Shown here: positions 38,301-49,679 of the stretch, piece by piece
Layout: the number at the start of each line of letters is the position of its first letter
Position numbering within the stretch: position 1 is the first letter of the stretch
Source: Anoplolepis gracilipes
Lineage: Eukaryota; Arthropoda; Insecta; Hymenoptera; Formicidae
Reading direction: 5' to 3'
DNA length: 64,000 nt
NCBI RefSeq assembly: GCF_047496725.1
Contig: NC_132971.1
Span: 16,734,001-16,798,000 of the forward strand
Position numbers and translations under genes: made by a program
Notes under the pieces: model-generated
Told to the model about the DNA's origin: nothing
What the model saw: the letters and a program-made list of their open reading frames with translations, nothing else
The model's database searches: none

Positions 38301-40884
38301 AACAATATAAATAATATTTGATCCATTTTAGGCTGCCGAACCAACATTCAATGTAAGCCTAGTTTCAACAGTTGCATCCAATGTACATCTACAGAATTCG
38401 TTCAAGAATCAGATGTCTGCAGCTCAAACGCAGACTCAAACTTCTACCATTGCTATGCCAGTAACAGCCCAAAGTCTAAATCCAACTACGTCTGTAACAA
38501 TGCCGAGTAATACTAATATTAATTACATTAACATCACGGTAAGCAGAATATTATGAATATTTATTTATACTATGAATATTTATTTTGTGAATAGATTATA
38601 TATATTTTATATATTTTATATACATACATGACAATCATGATTATAGAGCATTTCCTGTACTCCACCGAATGTGCAAGGACAACCAACTATATCGAATACT
38701 GCAACACAGAGCATACAGAGTACGCACACCAAACAGCACAAGTTTTATCAAAATCATGGAAATCAGATGTTGAATCCGTCCTCTGCAAACATGCAAATCT
38801 TCTCGCCACCGATTACTTCCACAACAACAGCTCTGCAATTGCAAAGCAACGCACAACAATTGACCCAAGTTCAAACACAACAACAGCAGACGAGCATGCA
38901 ACAATCCACGCAATGTCAAACAGATCCATTGGATATCAAACAGAATATACAGACACCGAGTCCTGTGAAACAGGAACTATCTTCTCCTATTCAAGTTCAG
39001 ATTCAAAGTGGTTCACCTGCAGGTCAAGTAACTTCTCCTAGAATGATAGGCAAGGGAACGCAGAGGATTCAGAGTCCTGTAAACACTGGTGGAAATACGG
39101 TAAAGCAACTTGTCAGTCCCAATAGCAACTCGAGTCCTTTAATAAGCCCGAGACAAGGCGTAAAAAGGCGTGCGACTAGTCCAATTAGGCAGTTGAAGTA
39201 CGTACTTATATATAAACTTCTATCATTTAATAAATCATTTTTTTGAAGATTTAATGTATTGATATATTTAATTATATTATTACTTACAGAATCGAACAAT
39301 GTCTAAAAAAGGATCAAAATGGTGCAACCAATCCAGATATGAAGACACCATTCAAAAATAAGAAAGATGCTTGCGAACGTTTAGTGAGATATCATTGTTT
39401 AAATGAGTCGGTATTAAATCCCAAGGATTTAGCAAAAGCAGATGAAAGATTTGAGGAGACGGCAAAACATCTATTGACCAAATTTAGCGCTATGATGAAT
39501 AAATATACATACCTTCTTTTAATGGAAAGCATGGTATGAATAATACAATTTATTTATTGAATAATTGTATATGTTAAATTTAATTTGTGATACAAATTCA
39601 GTCTTTGCATTAATCATGCACGAAAATGTTCCAATTTGATAATTAAAATATACTTAAATCGTTTATATTAATTATTATTCAACTTACGTTATATTCTAAA
39701 TATTTTTTTTTCACACAACTGATTACGTTAATATTTTTGAAATTATAGCGTGAAGTGAGGACGTCGGAATTGATGATGATTGACAGGACTTTTGTGGCAG
39801 AAGAACAAAGTATTCTCAACAGGTTACGAGAGCAGGAGGCAAAAGTTAATGGTAAATTATATGTATTATATTTTTTATTATCTCTGGATAATAAATTGAA
39901 TTATGTACAATTATAAAAACAAATATTGCATGTATACATGTATTTGTTACATCTTTAGTTATTTTACATATACATTTCAAACTACATACACACATGCACC
40001 ATACTGTTTCTATGTTACTTACATTAGCAAGCCTTGTACTTTCTCTCCTTTTTGTCATGTCTTTTTTTATTAAAAAAATTTGTTTTTAACATTTTATGTA
40101 TATGAATATTGCAAATAAAATTGTAGAAGAGTTCAAGAAAGAAGAAAAGCCATTGGTGCCAAAAGTTGAACCTGGCCTTATAGAAGAGGACAAATCAACA
40201 TTAACATCACCACCTTTAGTAAACGTATCTGTAAAACGCGAACTAGAGGATGATTTCCCGAGTGACGAAATGGAATGTAAACCAGTTATTAAGACGACAA
40301 GTAGTACTAGTGGCGATTATGATGAATGGCTGGAAATCCAGAAAGAACTGGGAGTATATCCATCCACTACAGACACCTTGAGGTGTAAAAACGGTAATAA
40401 CGGTAATAGTGGTAATAGTGCGTGTGCTGTTACGGCTATTACGAGATCATCGAAAATTGAAAGAACACGAGCGAACGGCGAGTGTCTTCGTGCGAATGTA
40501 CCTAGTGTCTCGAATATGATCATGAAGGACGATTGTGAACAAGAGGTAACTCCAACGCCTTTCGATAGGCGTTGGAGTAGTGCTACTGATCTCGAACGAG
40601 ATTTGTTAGAGGATGCTGACAGCTTGGATGGATTGGCTTTGCATTCGCAAGCGCAATGTCCAAGTAGTACTGTGCATGTAACTAGTAGCGAGAGTGCTAA
40701 TGCCGGTAACGAGCATGACGAAATCACCGCACAAGTACAATCTGCCATTGACAGCATTCTCAATCTTAAGAAACGTCCCGCAAACACATTATCCGGCAGT
40801 AGTAGCGGTAGTTCGTCATCGCAGTCCGGCGAATCGAAAGACACTGCGTTGGATCAAGCAGTTCGCAGCATTTTAGGCTCGTGA
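29156..40884 (+). CDS. BICRA: BICRA/GLTSCR1-like ncBAF subunit
   Basis: Homologue of BRD4-interacting chromatin-remodelling complex-associated protein, a defining subunit of the non-canonical (GBAF) SWI/SNF complex in the nucleus. Coding exons: 29156-29263, 29598-29678, 29754-31325, 32661-32912, 33191-33292, 33496-33600, 34732-34876, 35109-37555, 37772-38179, 38332-38538, 38647-39197, 39290-39533, 39749-39851 and 40127-40884; all in phase, 2360 aa. Most of it is low complexity: Asn/Leu/Ser-rich (about 110-260), Ser-Pro rich (about 475-585), then very Gln/Asn-rich. A basic cluster KKKAKKKKKAKRK (about 840) is a likely nuclear localisation signal. The diagnostic GLTSCR1 domain lies at about 1994-2108: MKTPFKNKKDACERLVRYHC, FEETAKHLLTKFSAMMNKY, LLLMESMREVRTSELMMID and RTFVAEEQSILNRLREQE. 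The tail includes SGDYDEWLEIQKELGVYPS. The N-terminal start is less certain than the rest. Confidence 0.93.
29281..29360. repeat. (TA)n microsatellite in BICRA intron
   Basis: About 80 bp of uninterrupted TA dinucleotides, starting just after the GTAAGA donor of the first BICRA coding exon. The tyrosine/isoleucine frames on both strands are artefacts of it. Confidence 0.97.
34041..34491. mobile_element. Foldback MITE in BICRA intron
   Basis: The left arm (34041 to about 34206) and right arm (about 34325-34491) are inverted copies: AGTCGTCGATTTTTG at the left end faces CAAAAATCGACGACT at the right end, ATGTGTAAGAATTATAAAAA faces its near-complement at about 34355-34380, and GTGTGTATCATTCG faces CGAGTGATACACCC. 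The unpaired centre contains a short CGCGCGCG run. No transposase frame. It sits in the 1.1-kb intron between coding exons 33496-33600 and 34732-34876. Confidence 0.75.
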
Positions 40885-41338
40885 CCCTCCTTTAGTAAAG
40901 TATGTTAAGAAGTGAAAGTTTATAGTGAATATCAAGCTAAAATTATGCGTTTTAAGGATTTTAGAAGAACTGTAAGTCGATTTTTCATGGTTTTTTTGTC
41001 GATATCGTGAATCTGTCATGAAAACTGTTTTAAAAGATCACTGACATAATAATTTTCAGGATGATTGTTTCCAATACTGCATATTCTGAAGCGCGCGCAC
41101 GCGCGCATACACGTTCACATGCACACACATACACAGATAGTTATTAAATTATTTGTATAAATCGTATAACTTTATATTATTTTATTTATATATTATTCAG
41201 CAGAGGCAAACTGGATTACATATACATGTGGTGCAGTATGATATATATTATATATATATGTGTGTATATATATATATAAATGCTATATATTTATATATAT
41301 ATATATTATATATAACTGTATGATATATATTTATATAA

Positions 41339-41380
<42 letters not shown>

Positions 41381-44154
41381 CATTTCAATTAATTAAAGAT
41401 TCTGTTTTTTGCAATGGCAATAATTATTCATAATATACAAACATGTATACTTTCCAGTAGTCTAGCTGTAATAAAGCCACCGCGTAAATCTAATTATAGC
41501 AGCAGCTGTACATGTGAATAGATTAGATAGATAACTCGCTCAGATTTTACAATATGCCACTTTGTAATGTAATTTTGTAAAAAGTAATTATTTAAAGCAA
41601 CTTATTCCACTTTATCGGTAGTACTTGTAAAAGAATCTTATCGATACTTAAAAATGGGGCGGTGAATATTGTACATACATGTTTTTAAGGTATATTATTA
41701 ATATTATTATTGTGACTATTATTTGTATTATTGTTATTGAGATTTAGTCTCAGAATTATTATTATTACTATTAATTAATAACGCATCATTGGACTCGACA
41801 GTGAGCAAAAAGAAAAGAACATAAGAGACTGATATATAAGATCATAAAATGTGAAATGCAAATGTATTTAAACAAGATGTTATCGATGATGCAATCGGGA
41901 AAAAAAAGGAAAGATGAAATAATGTTTCCATAAAAAATGAATTCCATATGAGAAATGTCCAAATATTTAATATGAAAATGTTCAATAAAATATATTAATT
42001 CATTTTGTTTTTTCAGAAATAAAGTTTTGATCATGAAAATGTAGAATAAAATATTTTATTAAATTTATTTTATTTTGTATATTTAAATTATTTTTTCATT
42101 ACATAGATTTAACTTTTTTTTTCCAATATTGCGTTTTGTGTCACCAATAACAAATTATCTTGTATATGTAGAAGAGAAGGGAACATACAACTTTGGTATT
42201 ACTTTAAATTCAATTCTATTTATGATATATTATATATACAGTCTCAATGTTATGATGCAAAATCAAAGAAACAAACTGTTTCTAAATAGTGTATAGTATT
42301 TCACAATTACTTTTTCTTTTTGGCATCACATACAAGCTCGCAATACACATGTGAGTAATTGATGGATGTTGGAGAGTGCATGTGTGGAAAAAGAATAATC
42401 ATGTAATGATTGTTGGGATCTTTGAGAAAATCTAATTTTTGCGAAATTGATTACATCAGATACATTCCTATATCAATATATGTTTTTATTCTTTATTTTA
42501 TCGTACATGCGCAAGATTTATACATATTTCTTAAAATTGACAAAATCGAGACTTGAAATTATTCCGATTTTTATTAAGAGATGCTTTTAGAATACTAGAA
42601 AACGTGGTAATATTTTTTGCAGATAAAGTTTTATTATGTTAACTCGCGCACTTGCGTATTCTTTTTCTACATATATCAAGAACGACTCTCTATGCATAAT
42701 GGAAATGAAGCGTTTTCTGGCAAAAGCAATCCAAGACTGACGTATATACAGAGAAAAACAAGCAAAACTATGTAATGTATTACAGTAAGAAATAATAATC
42801 GTTTGTACATACATAATGTTCAATTACACTCTCGACGGCAATCGTGACTTAACAATTCTTCACAGATTTAAAAATTTGGATATACTAAAGTTCTTTTGAG
42901 CCTAATAAATTGCCGATATTTCACGAGTATGTATAGATTATCTTATATCCCTATCTGTGTACTGCGTTTGAGCGAATATCACATATTTTGCAAGTTGCAA
43001 TTATTAAGCATTAACAACGAGATGTAACAATACAGCCGCTGACGAGAGTGAAGACAAATGGTACAGTGATAATATATATAAATATAATTTAAAGGACATT
43101 TTATTTTAATTGTTGTCAGTATACCCAAAAAGAGTATCGTTATTTTTATGTAACACAATGCAGTTTCTCTAAATGTCACAGAATCATATGTCTTGTATAA
43201 AAGAGCAACAAATGGAAATAGTAATAATGAAATTCGATACAAGCATGATACATAAGGTAGTATACGAATAAGTGATCAAATGATAAATCTTATACATATT
43301 TCGCATCTTGCAGGAGAAGACAATTATACATAAAAAAAACGATATTGTATATTTTTAAAAATGTACAACTTTTTAAAGCCGATAAAAAATTCCATGCATC
43401 ATGTATGTATAAATTGTTACTATTTTATTCTTTTATAGATATTCTTTTTGATTATTCTTTGGACGAACACTTTTGGTTCTGAACGTGAAAAACAGCAGTG
43501 CCAAAAGTCAAAACCAGTATAATTCTGATGAGTTTTTTCATTAGAAAAATGTAGAAAGAAATGATAAATATCGCATTTGTTCATTTGTCTGAAAAAATTG
43601 TGACATGTCTAAAAATTTCACTAATATAAAGTAAAAAAATTTCAATTATCTTCTTTTTAATTTATCAATGATTAGAATATATAGAAATATTTTATTTTTA
43701 TATACAAATAAGATATTTTCCATGCCAAATGAAGATTGAAAATAATTTTTGTGCCAATAGTATCATGATTTTATCATACTTATTTAAAAAGCTCTGCTAT
43801 AAATAAAATGTACATTCAATTAGAATATATATATATATATATATATGTTTTAAGAAAAGAGAAAAAAAAGTGTAAATAAAAAAGAAAATATTTTGAATAT
43901 TTTCTATAAATATTAAGTATTTCATATCAAAAATTATTTTTAACTACATATTTTCTTTTCTCAAAATATATATATGTATATATATTTTTTTAAATTTATT
44001 GTTAGTTGAGTAAAGAAACATGCAAAAAAATCACTAAAAATAATATTTTTTTCTTTTACTTTTTGTATCCATATAAAATAAAACGATAATTATATATAAA
44101 ACATTAAAAATATATGAATATGTTTTGTGTTTTTTTAAAGAAAATACTTATAAA

Positions 44155-44365
44155 CACAAAAGTGCAGGATACTGTAGTGTGTAGATATACATTTCAAATA
44201 CAAATATATATATATATATATTGGCCGAGTTTTTTTAATTCATCGACTGATGAATCGCATGATGCGTAAATACAACACGTGCTGTATTTGCGCATCATGC
44301 GATTGATCAATTGATAAATTAAAAAACTCGCCTATTATGTATATGCAGTATCCTATACTTTTGTG
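44155..44365. mobile_element. Long palindromic (foldback) element
   Basis: A continuous palindrome centred on CACGTG at 44276-44281. Inner arms of about 50 bp pair almost perfectly (CGAGTTTTTT at 44226 with AAAAAACTCG at 44330; GAATCGCATGATGCG with CGCATCATGCGATT). Outer blocks also pair: CACAAAAGTGCAGGATACTG at 44155-44174 with CAGTATCCTATACTTTTGTG at 44346-44365. The left arm is about 36 bp longer because of an (AT)n expansion. No coding capacity. It resembles a foldback MITE; a structured RNA is less likely. Confidence 0.75.
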
Positions 44366-44580
44366 CTTTCTAAAATTCTAAATATTTTCTCTGAAAGATT
44401 TATAAAACAGATATTTATACATTGTTAATGCTTTGTATATAATTATCATTTTATTTTAAATGCATGTAAAAAGTAGTAGAAAAAAGTTATTTATATGTTT
44501 ATTTATAGGTATATATCAGCGCATGCACGCGTATAATTTTCAATAGCGTGTATGATCCTTGAGTGTTCAAAGTAGGCAAC

Positions 44581-44623
44581 ATTGACAATCTGACGTCTGA
44601 CGTCTGACGTTTCAAGTTTCAAG
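44581..44623 (+). promoter_or_regulatory. Tandem TGACGTC-type repeats before DPH2 start
   Basis: Three head-to-tail 7-bp units TCTGACG followed by two TTTCAAG units end directly at the DPH2 ATG. TGACGT is the core of CRE/ATF-type sites, so these may be promoter or 5' UTR elements. The repeat is certain; its function is inference. Confidence 0.5.
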
Positions 44624-45053
44624 ATGGAGTTTGTGTATTCCGCATACGATATAGAAAAGTGTGCTCGGTGGATCGAAACGAATACATTAAAGCAGGTTTA
44701 AAAAGACATATATTTTTAAAAATATCTCATATATGCATTAATAAAATCATAGTTAACGATTTTTCTTGAAGGATTTAGTTTTTTTATATATAAAGATTGC
44801 CTTCTCTTTCTTAAATGTAAAAATTGAGGTTATACTTGTTAATGTCGCTTATTACATAATAATTTTTTTTAAATATCCAGTTGTTTAATCCATTACAAAC
44901 TTTAATTTAAAATAAACAATTATTTTTAAAGACGATTTAATATAGTCATATTTAATAATCACGTTTTGAGATTGTTTATAAATGACAGATAAAATTAGGT
45001 TAGTTTAACTGTTCATTTATGTACAATGTACATAATTATGTATATACACATAT

Positions 45054-45093
<40 letters not shown>

Positions 45094-46857
45094 GATTTGA
45101 GAAGTTATAATTACTATTAAAAGTAGCAGTGTAAAAGTAAAAATAATTTACTCTTTTATTAGATAAATGATTATATGTGGGACTATAATTTATTTTTATA
45201 GGTATGTCTACAATTTCCAGATAGTTTATTATCAGATTCCATAGAAATTGCGCTTCATTTGGAAAAAAGTATAGGACAGAAAGTATATATCTTAGGAGAT
45301 ACAACTTGTGGTAGCTGTTGTGTCGATGAAATAGCGGCTCAGCACATTAATGCAGATGGTATAATACATTTTGGACATGCCTGCCTTAATCCTACCACTC
45401 GCTTACCAGTTTTGCACATTTTTCCAAAAAAGCAATTTGATACGACAAAACTTGCTAATGAATTTAAACAAGTCTTCTTGGATTTCTCTAAGAAAATTTT
45501 ATTCTTCTACGATGTGGCATATGCACATAAAATTGGTAAATGTTCAAGATACTATAAAAAGAAAATTATTCTTGTAATTAATAGAGATATATTTATATTG
45601 TTATAATTAATATAATTAATAATATAATTATATTATTATAAAGATATAATACACATTGTATACTAATTTTACAGAGCATGTATATGATATATTGAAACCT
45701 ATATACAAACATTTAATCTTTTCTAAATTAAATTGTACATCAAATGTGGAATATACTGATACCAAAACAACCAGTGCCTCGACTGTCTTAGGCAGAAATT
45801 ATACATTAGAAAATGGATATAACGTACAGGATTATGAGGGATTTTTTTTGGGAGAGGAAGGAAAAACTTTTTCGATATTAGCAATGAGTATACCTGTCAA
45901 AAAGTGGTATTCTTTTGCAAATAGTGAAATTCATGAATTTGAAGCACTAAATACACCTTGGCTAAAACGAAGGAGATTTTTAATAGAAAAGTTGAAGGAT
46001 GCCAAAGTTGTGGGAATTGTAGTAGCTACATTAGGTATTAAAGAATATCTGACAGCTATAAACACAATAAAAAGGATTCTTAAACAAAAAAATAAGAAAT
46101 CTTATATTCTTAGCGTAGGAAAAATTAATCCTGCTAAACTTGCAAATTTCCCTGAGGTATGTCAAATTGTATAATACAATGAAAAAAAGATATTTAGCAT
46201 TTTTGTATACAAATTATACTAATATATTTTCGATTTTTATTACAGATTGATACTTTTGTTGTAATAGCTTGCCCAGAAAACGAAGTCTTTGACTCAAGAG
46301 ATTTTTTAAAGCCTATGCTTACTCCATATGAAGTTGAGTTGGCATTTAATAGTGCAAGGGAGTTTTGTCTACAATATTTTATGGACTTTCGACAGATATT
46401 GCCTGGCGGCTCTCACTATGTCAATTTTAAACCATCAACTGACTCAGACATTTCCCTTGTTAATAGTAGTGTCAGAAATTGTGATGATGATACTTCATGC
46501 ACAGATCAAATGAATGCTCTATCAGTTCGTTCATCAGGTAGATATATATGAAAGAAAATTTCTTTAAGAACTTAAAAATTTTCTAAACTTTTTTTTTTAC
46601 AATTTATGTTTTTATGCAAGTAATTCAACAGTTTTAAATGATTTTATAGCCACATTACAATGATTAACATAGTAATTCTTTTATCAGGTACCATTGCCAT
46701 TGGTAAGGCTGGAGCTCAATATCTGCAAGAGAGATCCTGGAAAGGTGTTGAACAAAGATTAGGTGAAGATCCTGTGCAACCAGCAGAAATCGGTCGCACG
46801 GGATTAGCATGGGAATATACGAACGAATCTTTAAAAATAGATAAAAATTATATCTAA
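44624..46857 (+). CDS. DPH2: Diphthamide biosynthesis protein 2 (DPH2)
   Basis: Partner of DPH1 in the first step of diphthamide synthesis: transfer of the 3-amino-3-carboxypropyl group of S-adenosylmethionine to a histidine of elongation factor 2, in the cytosol. Exons: 44624-44695, 45202-45535, 45675-46156, 46246-46537 and 46688-46857; in phase, 449 aa. Family blocks: VCLQFPDSLLSDSIEIALHL; LGDTTCGSCCVDEIAAQH with C60, C63 and C64; HFGHACLNP (C85); TVLGRNYTLENGYNVQDYEG then FFLGEEGK; and FVVIACPENEVFDSRDFLKP (C305). The CC pair and a downstream Cys fit the iron-sulfur ligand region of DPH1/DPH2; which residues bind the cluster here is inference. The C-terminus (SWKGVEQRLGEDPVQPAEIG, TGLAWEY) matches the conserved family end. 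The first exon encodes just 24 aa starting MEFVYSAYDIEKCARWI. Confidence 0.95.
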
Positions 46858-47246
46858 ATAAAATAAATATAATATTTCTAAAAATATGCTAAAAAACGTA
46901 TTTTTAATTATTCCAAATGGTAAATTCCTGAAGAATTTGTCACTTATAGGCTAATGCACATGAATCGATGGGTGTTTTGTTCGATTGGCCAATGAAGATG
47001 AAAGGAACAAAAATTTCTTTATCCCAATTGGTCAGTTAAGCGTTTTTCGCCGCGTTGAACGTCAAATGTAAATGCATCTATTTTTTAAATGTCCCGACAT
47101 CTACCGGCATCCTAATTCACTAGTCAAATGTCAGTTCTTGCGACGTCACGCGATTGAATTGTCACAAGATAATATTCGCAAGACAAAAAAGGAAAACTGC
47201 AAGCTCGACTTCTGCTACCTGCAAAATAATGCTTCGTTGTTGAAAG
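46858..47246 (+). promoter_or_regulatory. Compact DPH2-NHE8 intergenic promoter
   Basis: Only 389 bp separates the DPH2 stop from the NHE8 start. It must contain the DPH2 polyadenylation site (an AATAAA near 46860) and the NHE8 promoter. CCAAT-type boxes occur as an inverted pair (GATTGGCCAATG near 46983) and again as CCCAATTGGTCAG near 47025. No coding frame is supported. Confidence 0.55.
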
Positions 47247-49679
47247 ATGTTGCGAGCGTTTGAAGTAGATTTTACATCGTTGCGCAAGTGGAGCCTTATC
47301 GTCGGGATCTTATTATTGTGTAACATATCGCAACATGTGTCATACGGGATCGAGACGACTAACCTTAAAAATGAGAATGTCTCTGATACCAAGACCACGT
47401 TCGCGGTGACGAGCAATCCGAATACCCTAAATGTCAGTACTTCGGCGGAATTGTCTAGCACAGTGCGATTCACGAACAGTACAAATGTTATCGATAGTCA
47501 CAAGTTCGCTAGTTCAACCTCCACCATAAAACCTCTTCCTGTCACATCTGTAAATACGCCTGTACAAACTGACAATGTCATCAACGATCGAACGACGGAA
47601 AAGATTGATTTGGTATCGTCGAGTCCTGTCAACGATAAGAATGCAACAGTCATCTCCGTATCATCGCAAAGTCCAGATGCCGTCAACACAACGAATACCA
47701 GCACAACTACTGTTGCCCCAGCAGAACCGGTCCTTCCTGACAAGGGTTCCGCTGAGGAAGAGCATAACAGCTCGATGTCTATATTCTTTGTATTATGTGT
47801 CTTAGCTCTGGGTATATTATTGATACACCTGATGCTACAGACAAATTTCCAGTATGTTCCCGAATCAGTAGTGATTGTCTTCTTGGGAGCTGCGATTGGC
47901 ATGATTATAAATCTCATGTCGCATCAGAATATAGCCAATTGGAGAAAAGAGGAGGCTTTTTCGCCGACTGCGTTTTTCCTAGTTCTACTTCCGCCCATTA
48001 TATTCGAATCGGGATACAATCTACATAAAGGAAATTTCTTCCAAAACATTGGCAGTATTTTGGTATTTGCTATTTTTGGAACGGCTATTTCTGCGTTTGT
48101 CATCGGCGCCGGGATATATCTGCTAGGTCTGGCGCAAGTAGCGTACAAGCTCAGCTTTGTCGAGAGTTTTGCATTTGGATCACTGATATCGGCGGTGGAT
48201 CCTGTCGCTACGGTTGCAATTTTTCACGCTCTTGATGTCGATCCAGTCTTGAATATGTTGGTATTTGGAGAATCAATTCTGAATGATGCTATTTCCATTG
48301 TATTGACAACTTCTGTCTTGGAGTCTAACAATGCAACAACGACAAGCGAAGCTATAATACTTGGCTTGAATCGATTTTGCCTCATGTTTTTTGCATCAGC
48401 TGGAATTGGTGTTGTTTTTGCTCTAATAAGTGCATTACTGTTAAAACATGTAGATCTTAGGAAGAATCCATCCTTAGAGTTTGGCATAATGTTAGTGTTT
48501 ACATATGCCCCGTACGTTTTAGCAGAAGGCATACAATTGTCAGGTAAATATTTATTTTAACTATGCAATAAATTTCTTTATTGTACAATTATTATTGCTT
48601 ATTTGTTATGTAATGTATTATTATTACAGGAATTATGGCAATTCTATTCAACGGAATAGTCATGTCACATTATACACATTTCAACTTGTCAACTGTTACA
48701 CAGATTACAATGCAACAAACAATGCGAACATTAGCCTTTATAGCTGAGACTTGTGTTTTTGCATATTTGGGATTAGCGTTATTTAGTTTTAGACACAGGG
48801 TAAGTATATCATACATATACTTATTGTATAATTAAGTTTTTAAATTTTGTGTTTAAATCTTTTTTTTTTTAACAGTTTGAGCCAGCATTAGTCGTTTGGT
48901 CCTTAATCTTGTGTCTGATTGGAAGAGCTGCCAATATCTTTCCATTGGCCTTACTTGTTAATCGTTTCCGCGAGCATCAAATCACGAAGAAAATGATGTT
49001 TATCATGTGGTTTAGCGGCCTGCGCGGTGCTATATCATATGCACTATCGCTTCATTTAGATTTCAGTGATGAAACACGCCATGTTATTATAACAACGACG
49101 CTCATAATCGTATTGTTCACGACCTTAATATTCGGCGGTTCTACTATGCCCCTGTTGAAATTCTTGAGGGCCGAAAAGAAACAGAAGAATAATAGCAGGA
49201 GAAAGAAAAAGGATAAAGAAGTTTCATTGAGTAAAACTAGAGAATGGGTAAATAAAAATATTCTAAATAATAAATTATACAAAATTTTTTCATATAAATG
49301 ATTTATAATATTTTTTTTTTTTTTTTAGGGACAAACTATAGATTCCGAACACTTGTCGGAACTCACAGAGGAGGAAATGGAAGTATCTTTTCTACAATCA
49401 CGAATTCGTGGTTTTGCAAGATGGGATCTGAAATTTTTCATTCCGTTCTTCACGAGGCGATTCACGCAACAGGAGCTAAAAGACTGTAAATCGCAAATGA
49501 CTGATTTGACAAATCAATGGTATCAAGCTATCAGAATCAGTCCAATAGAATCGGATGAAGAGGCAACCACGGCATCGACTGCTCAGTTAAATCTGAACAT
49601 TAGTAAAACGGCCAAAGAGCAATCACACGGAAAGGAGAAGAACGGGCGTCCTAGACACGGGTCTATATTAAGTATTTAA
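47247..49679 (+). CDS. SLC9A8: Sodium/hydrogen exchanger 8 (NHE8)
   Basis: CPA1-type Na+(K+)/H+ exchanger, closest to NHE8, which acts in Golgi/endosomal and apical membranes. Exons: 47247-48543, 48630-48799, 48876-49247 and 49329-49679; in phase, 729 aa. Order: an N-terminal hydrophobic signal-like segment (about 14-27), a Ser/Thr/Asn-rich lumenal stretch to about 172, then about a dozen membrane helices. Diagnostic motifs: FFLVLLPPIIFESGYNLHKG (about 243), AFGSLISAVDPVATVAIF, FGESILNDAISIVL (N346-D347, the ion-binding ND pair), FIAETCVFAYLGLALF, and MWFSGLRGAISYALSLHL. The cytosolic tail has a basic KKQKNNSRRKKKDKE stretch and FFIPFFTRRFTQQELKDC, characteristic of NHE8. Drosophila's orthologue is called Nhe1, so naming can mislead. 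The lumenal N-terminal extension is longer than in human NHE8 as I recall it. Confidence 0.95.

Larger units (their letters stand above)
40885..44623. other. BICRA 3' UTR and intergenic sequence
   Basis: No coding exon is supported. Part is likely BICRA 3' UTR, with an AATAAAG signal near 42018. Dense AT repeats occupy 41240-41385, and a (CACG)-rich patch lies near 41090. The sequence remains AT-rich to the DPH2 start, and the long palindrome at 44155-44365 is listed separately. Confidence 0.6.
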
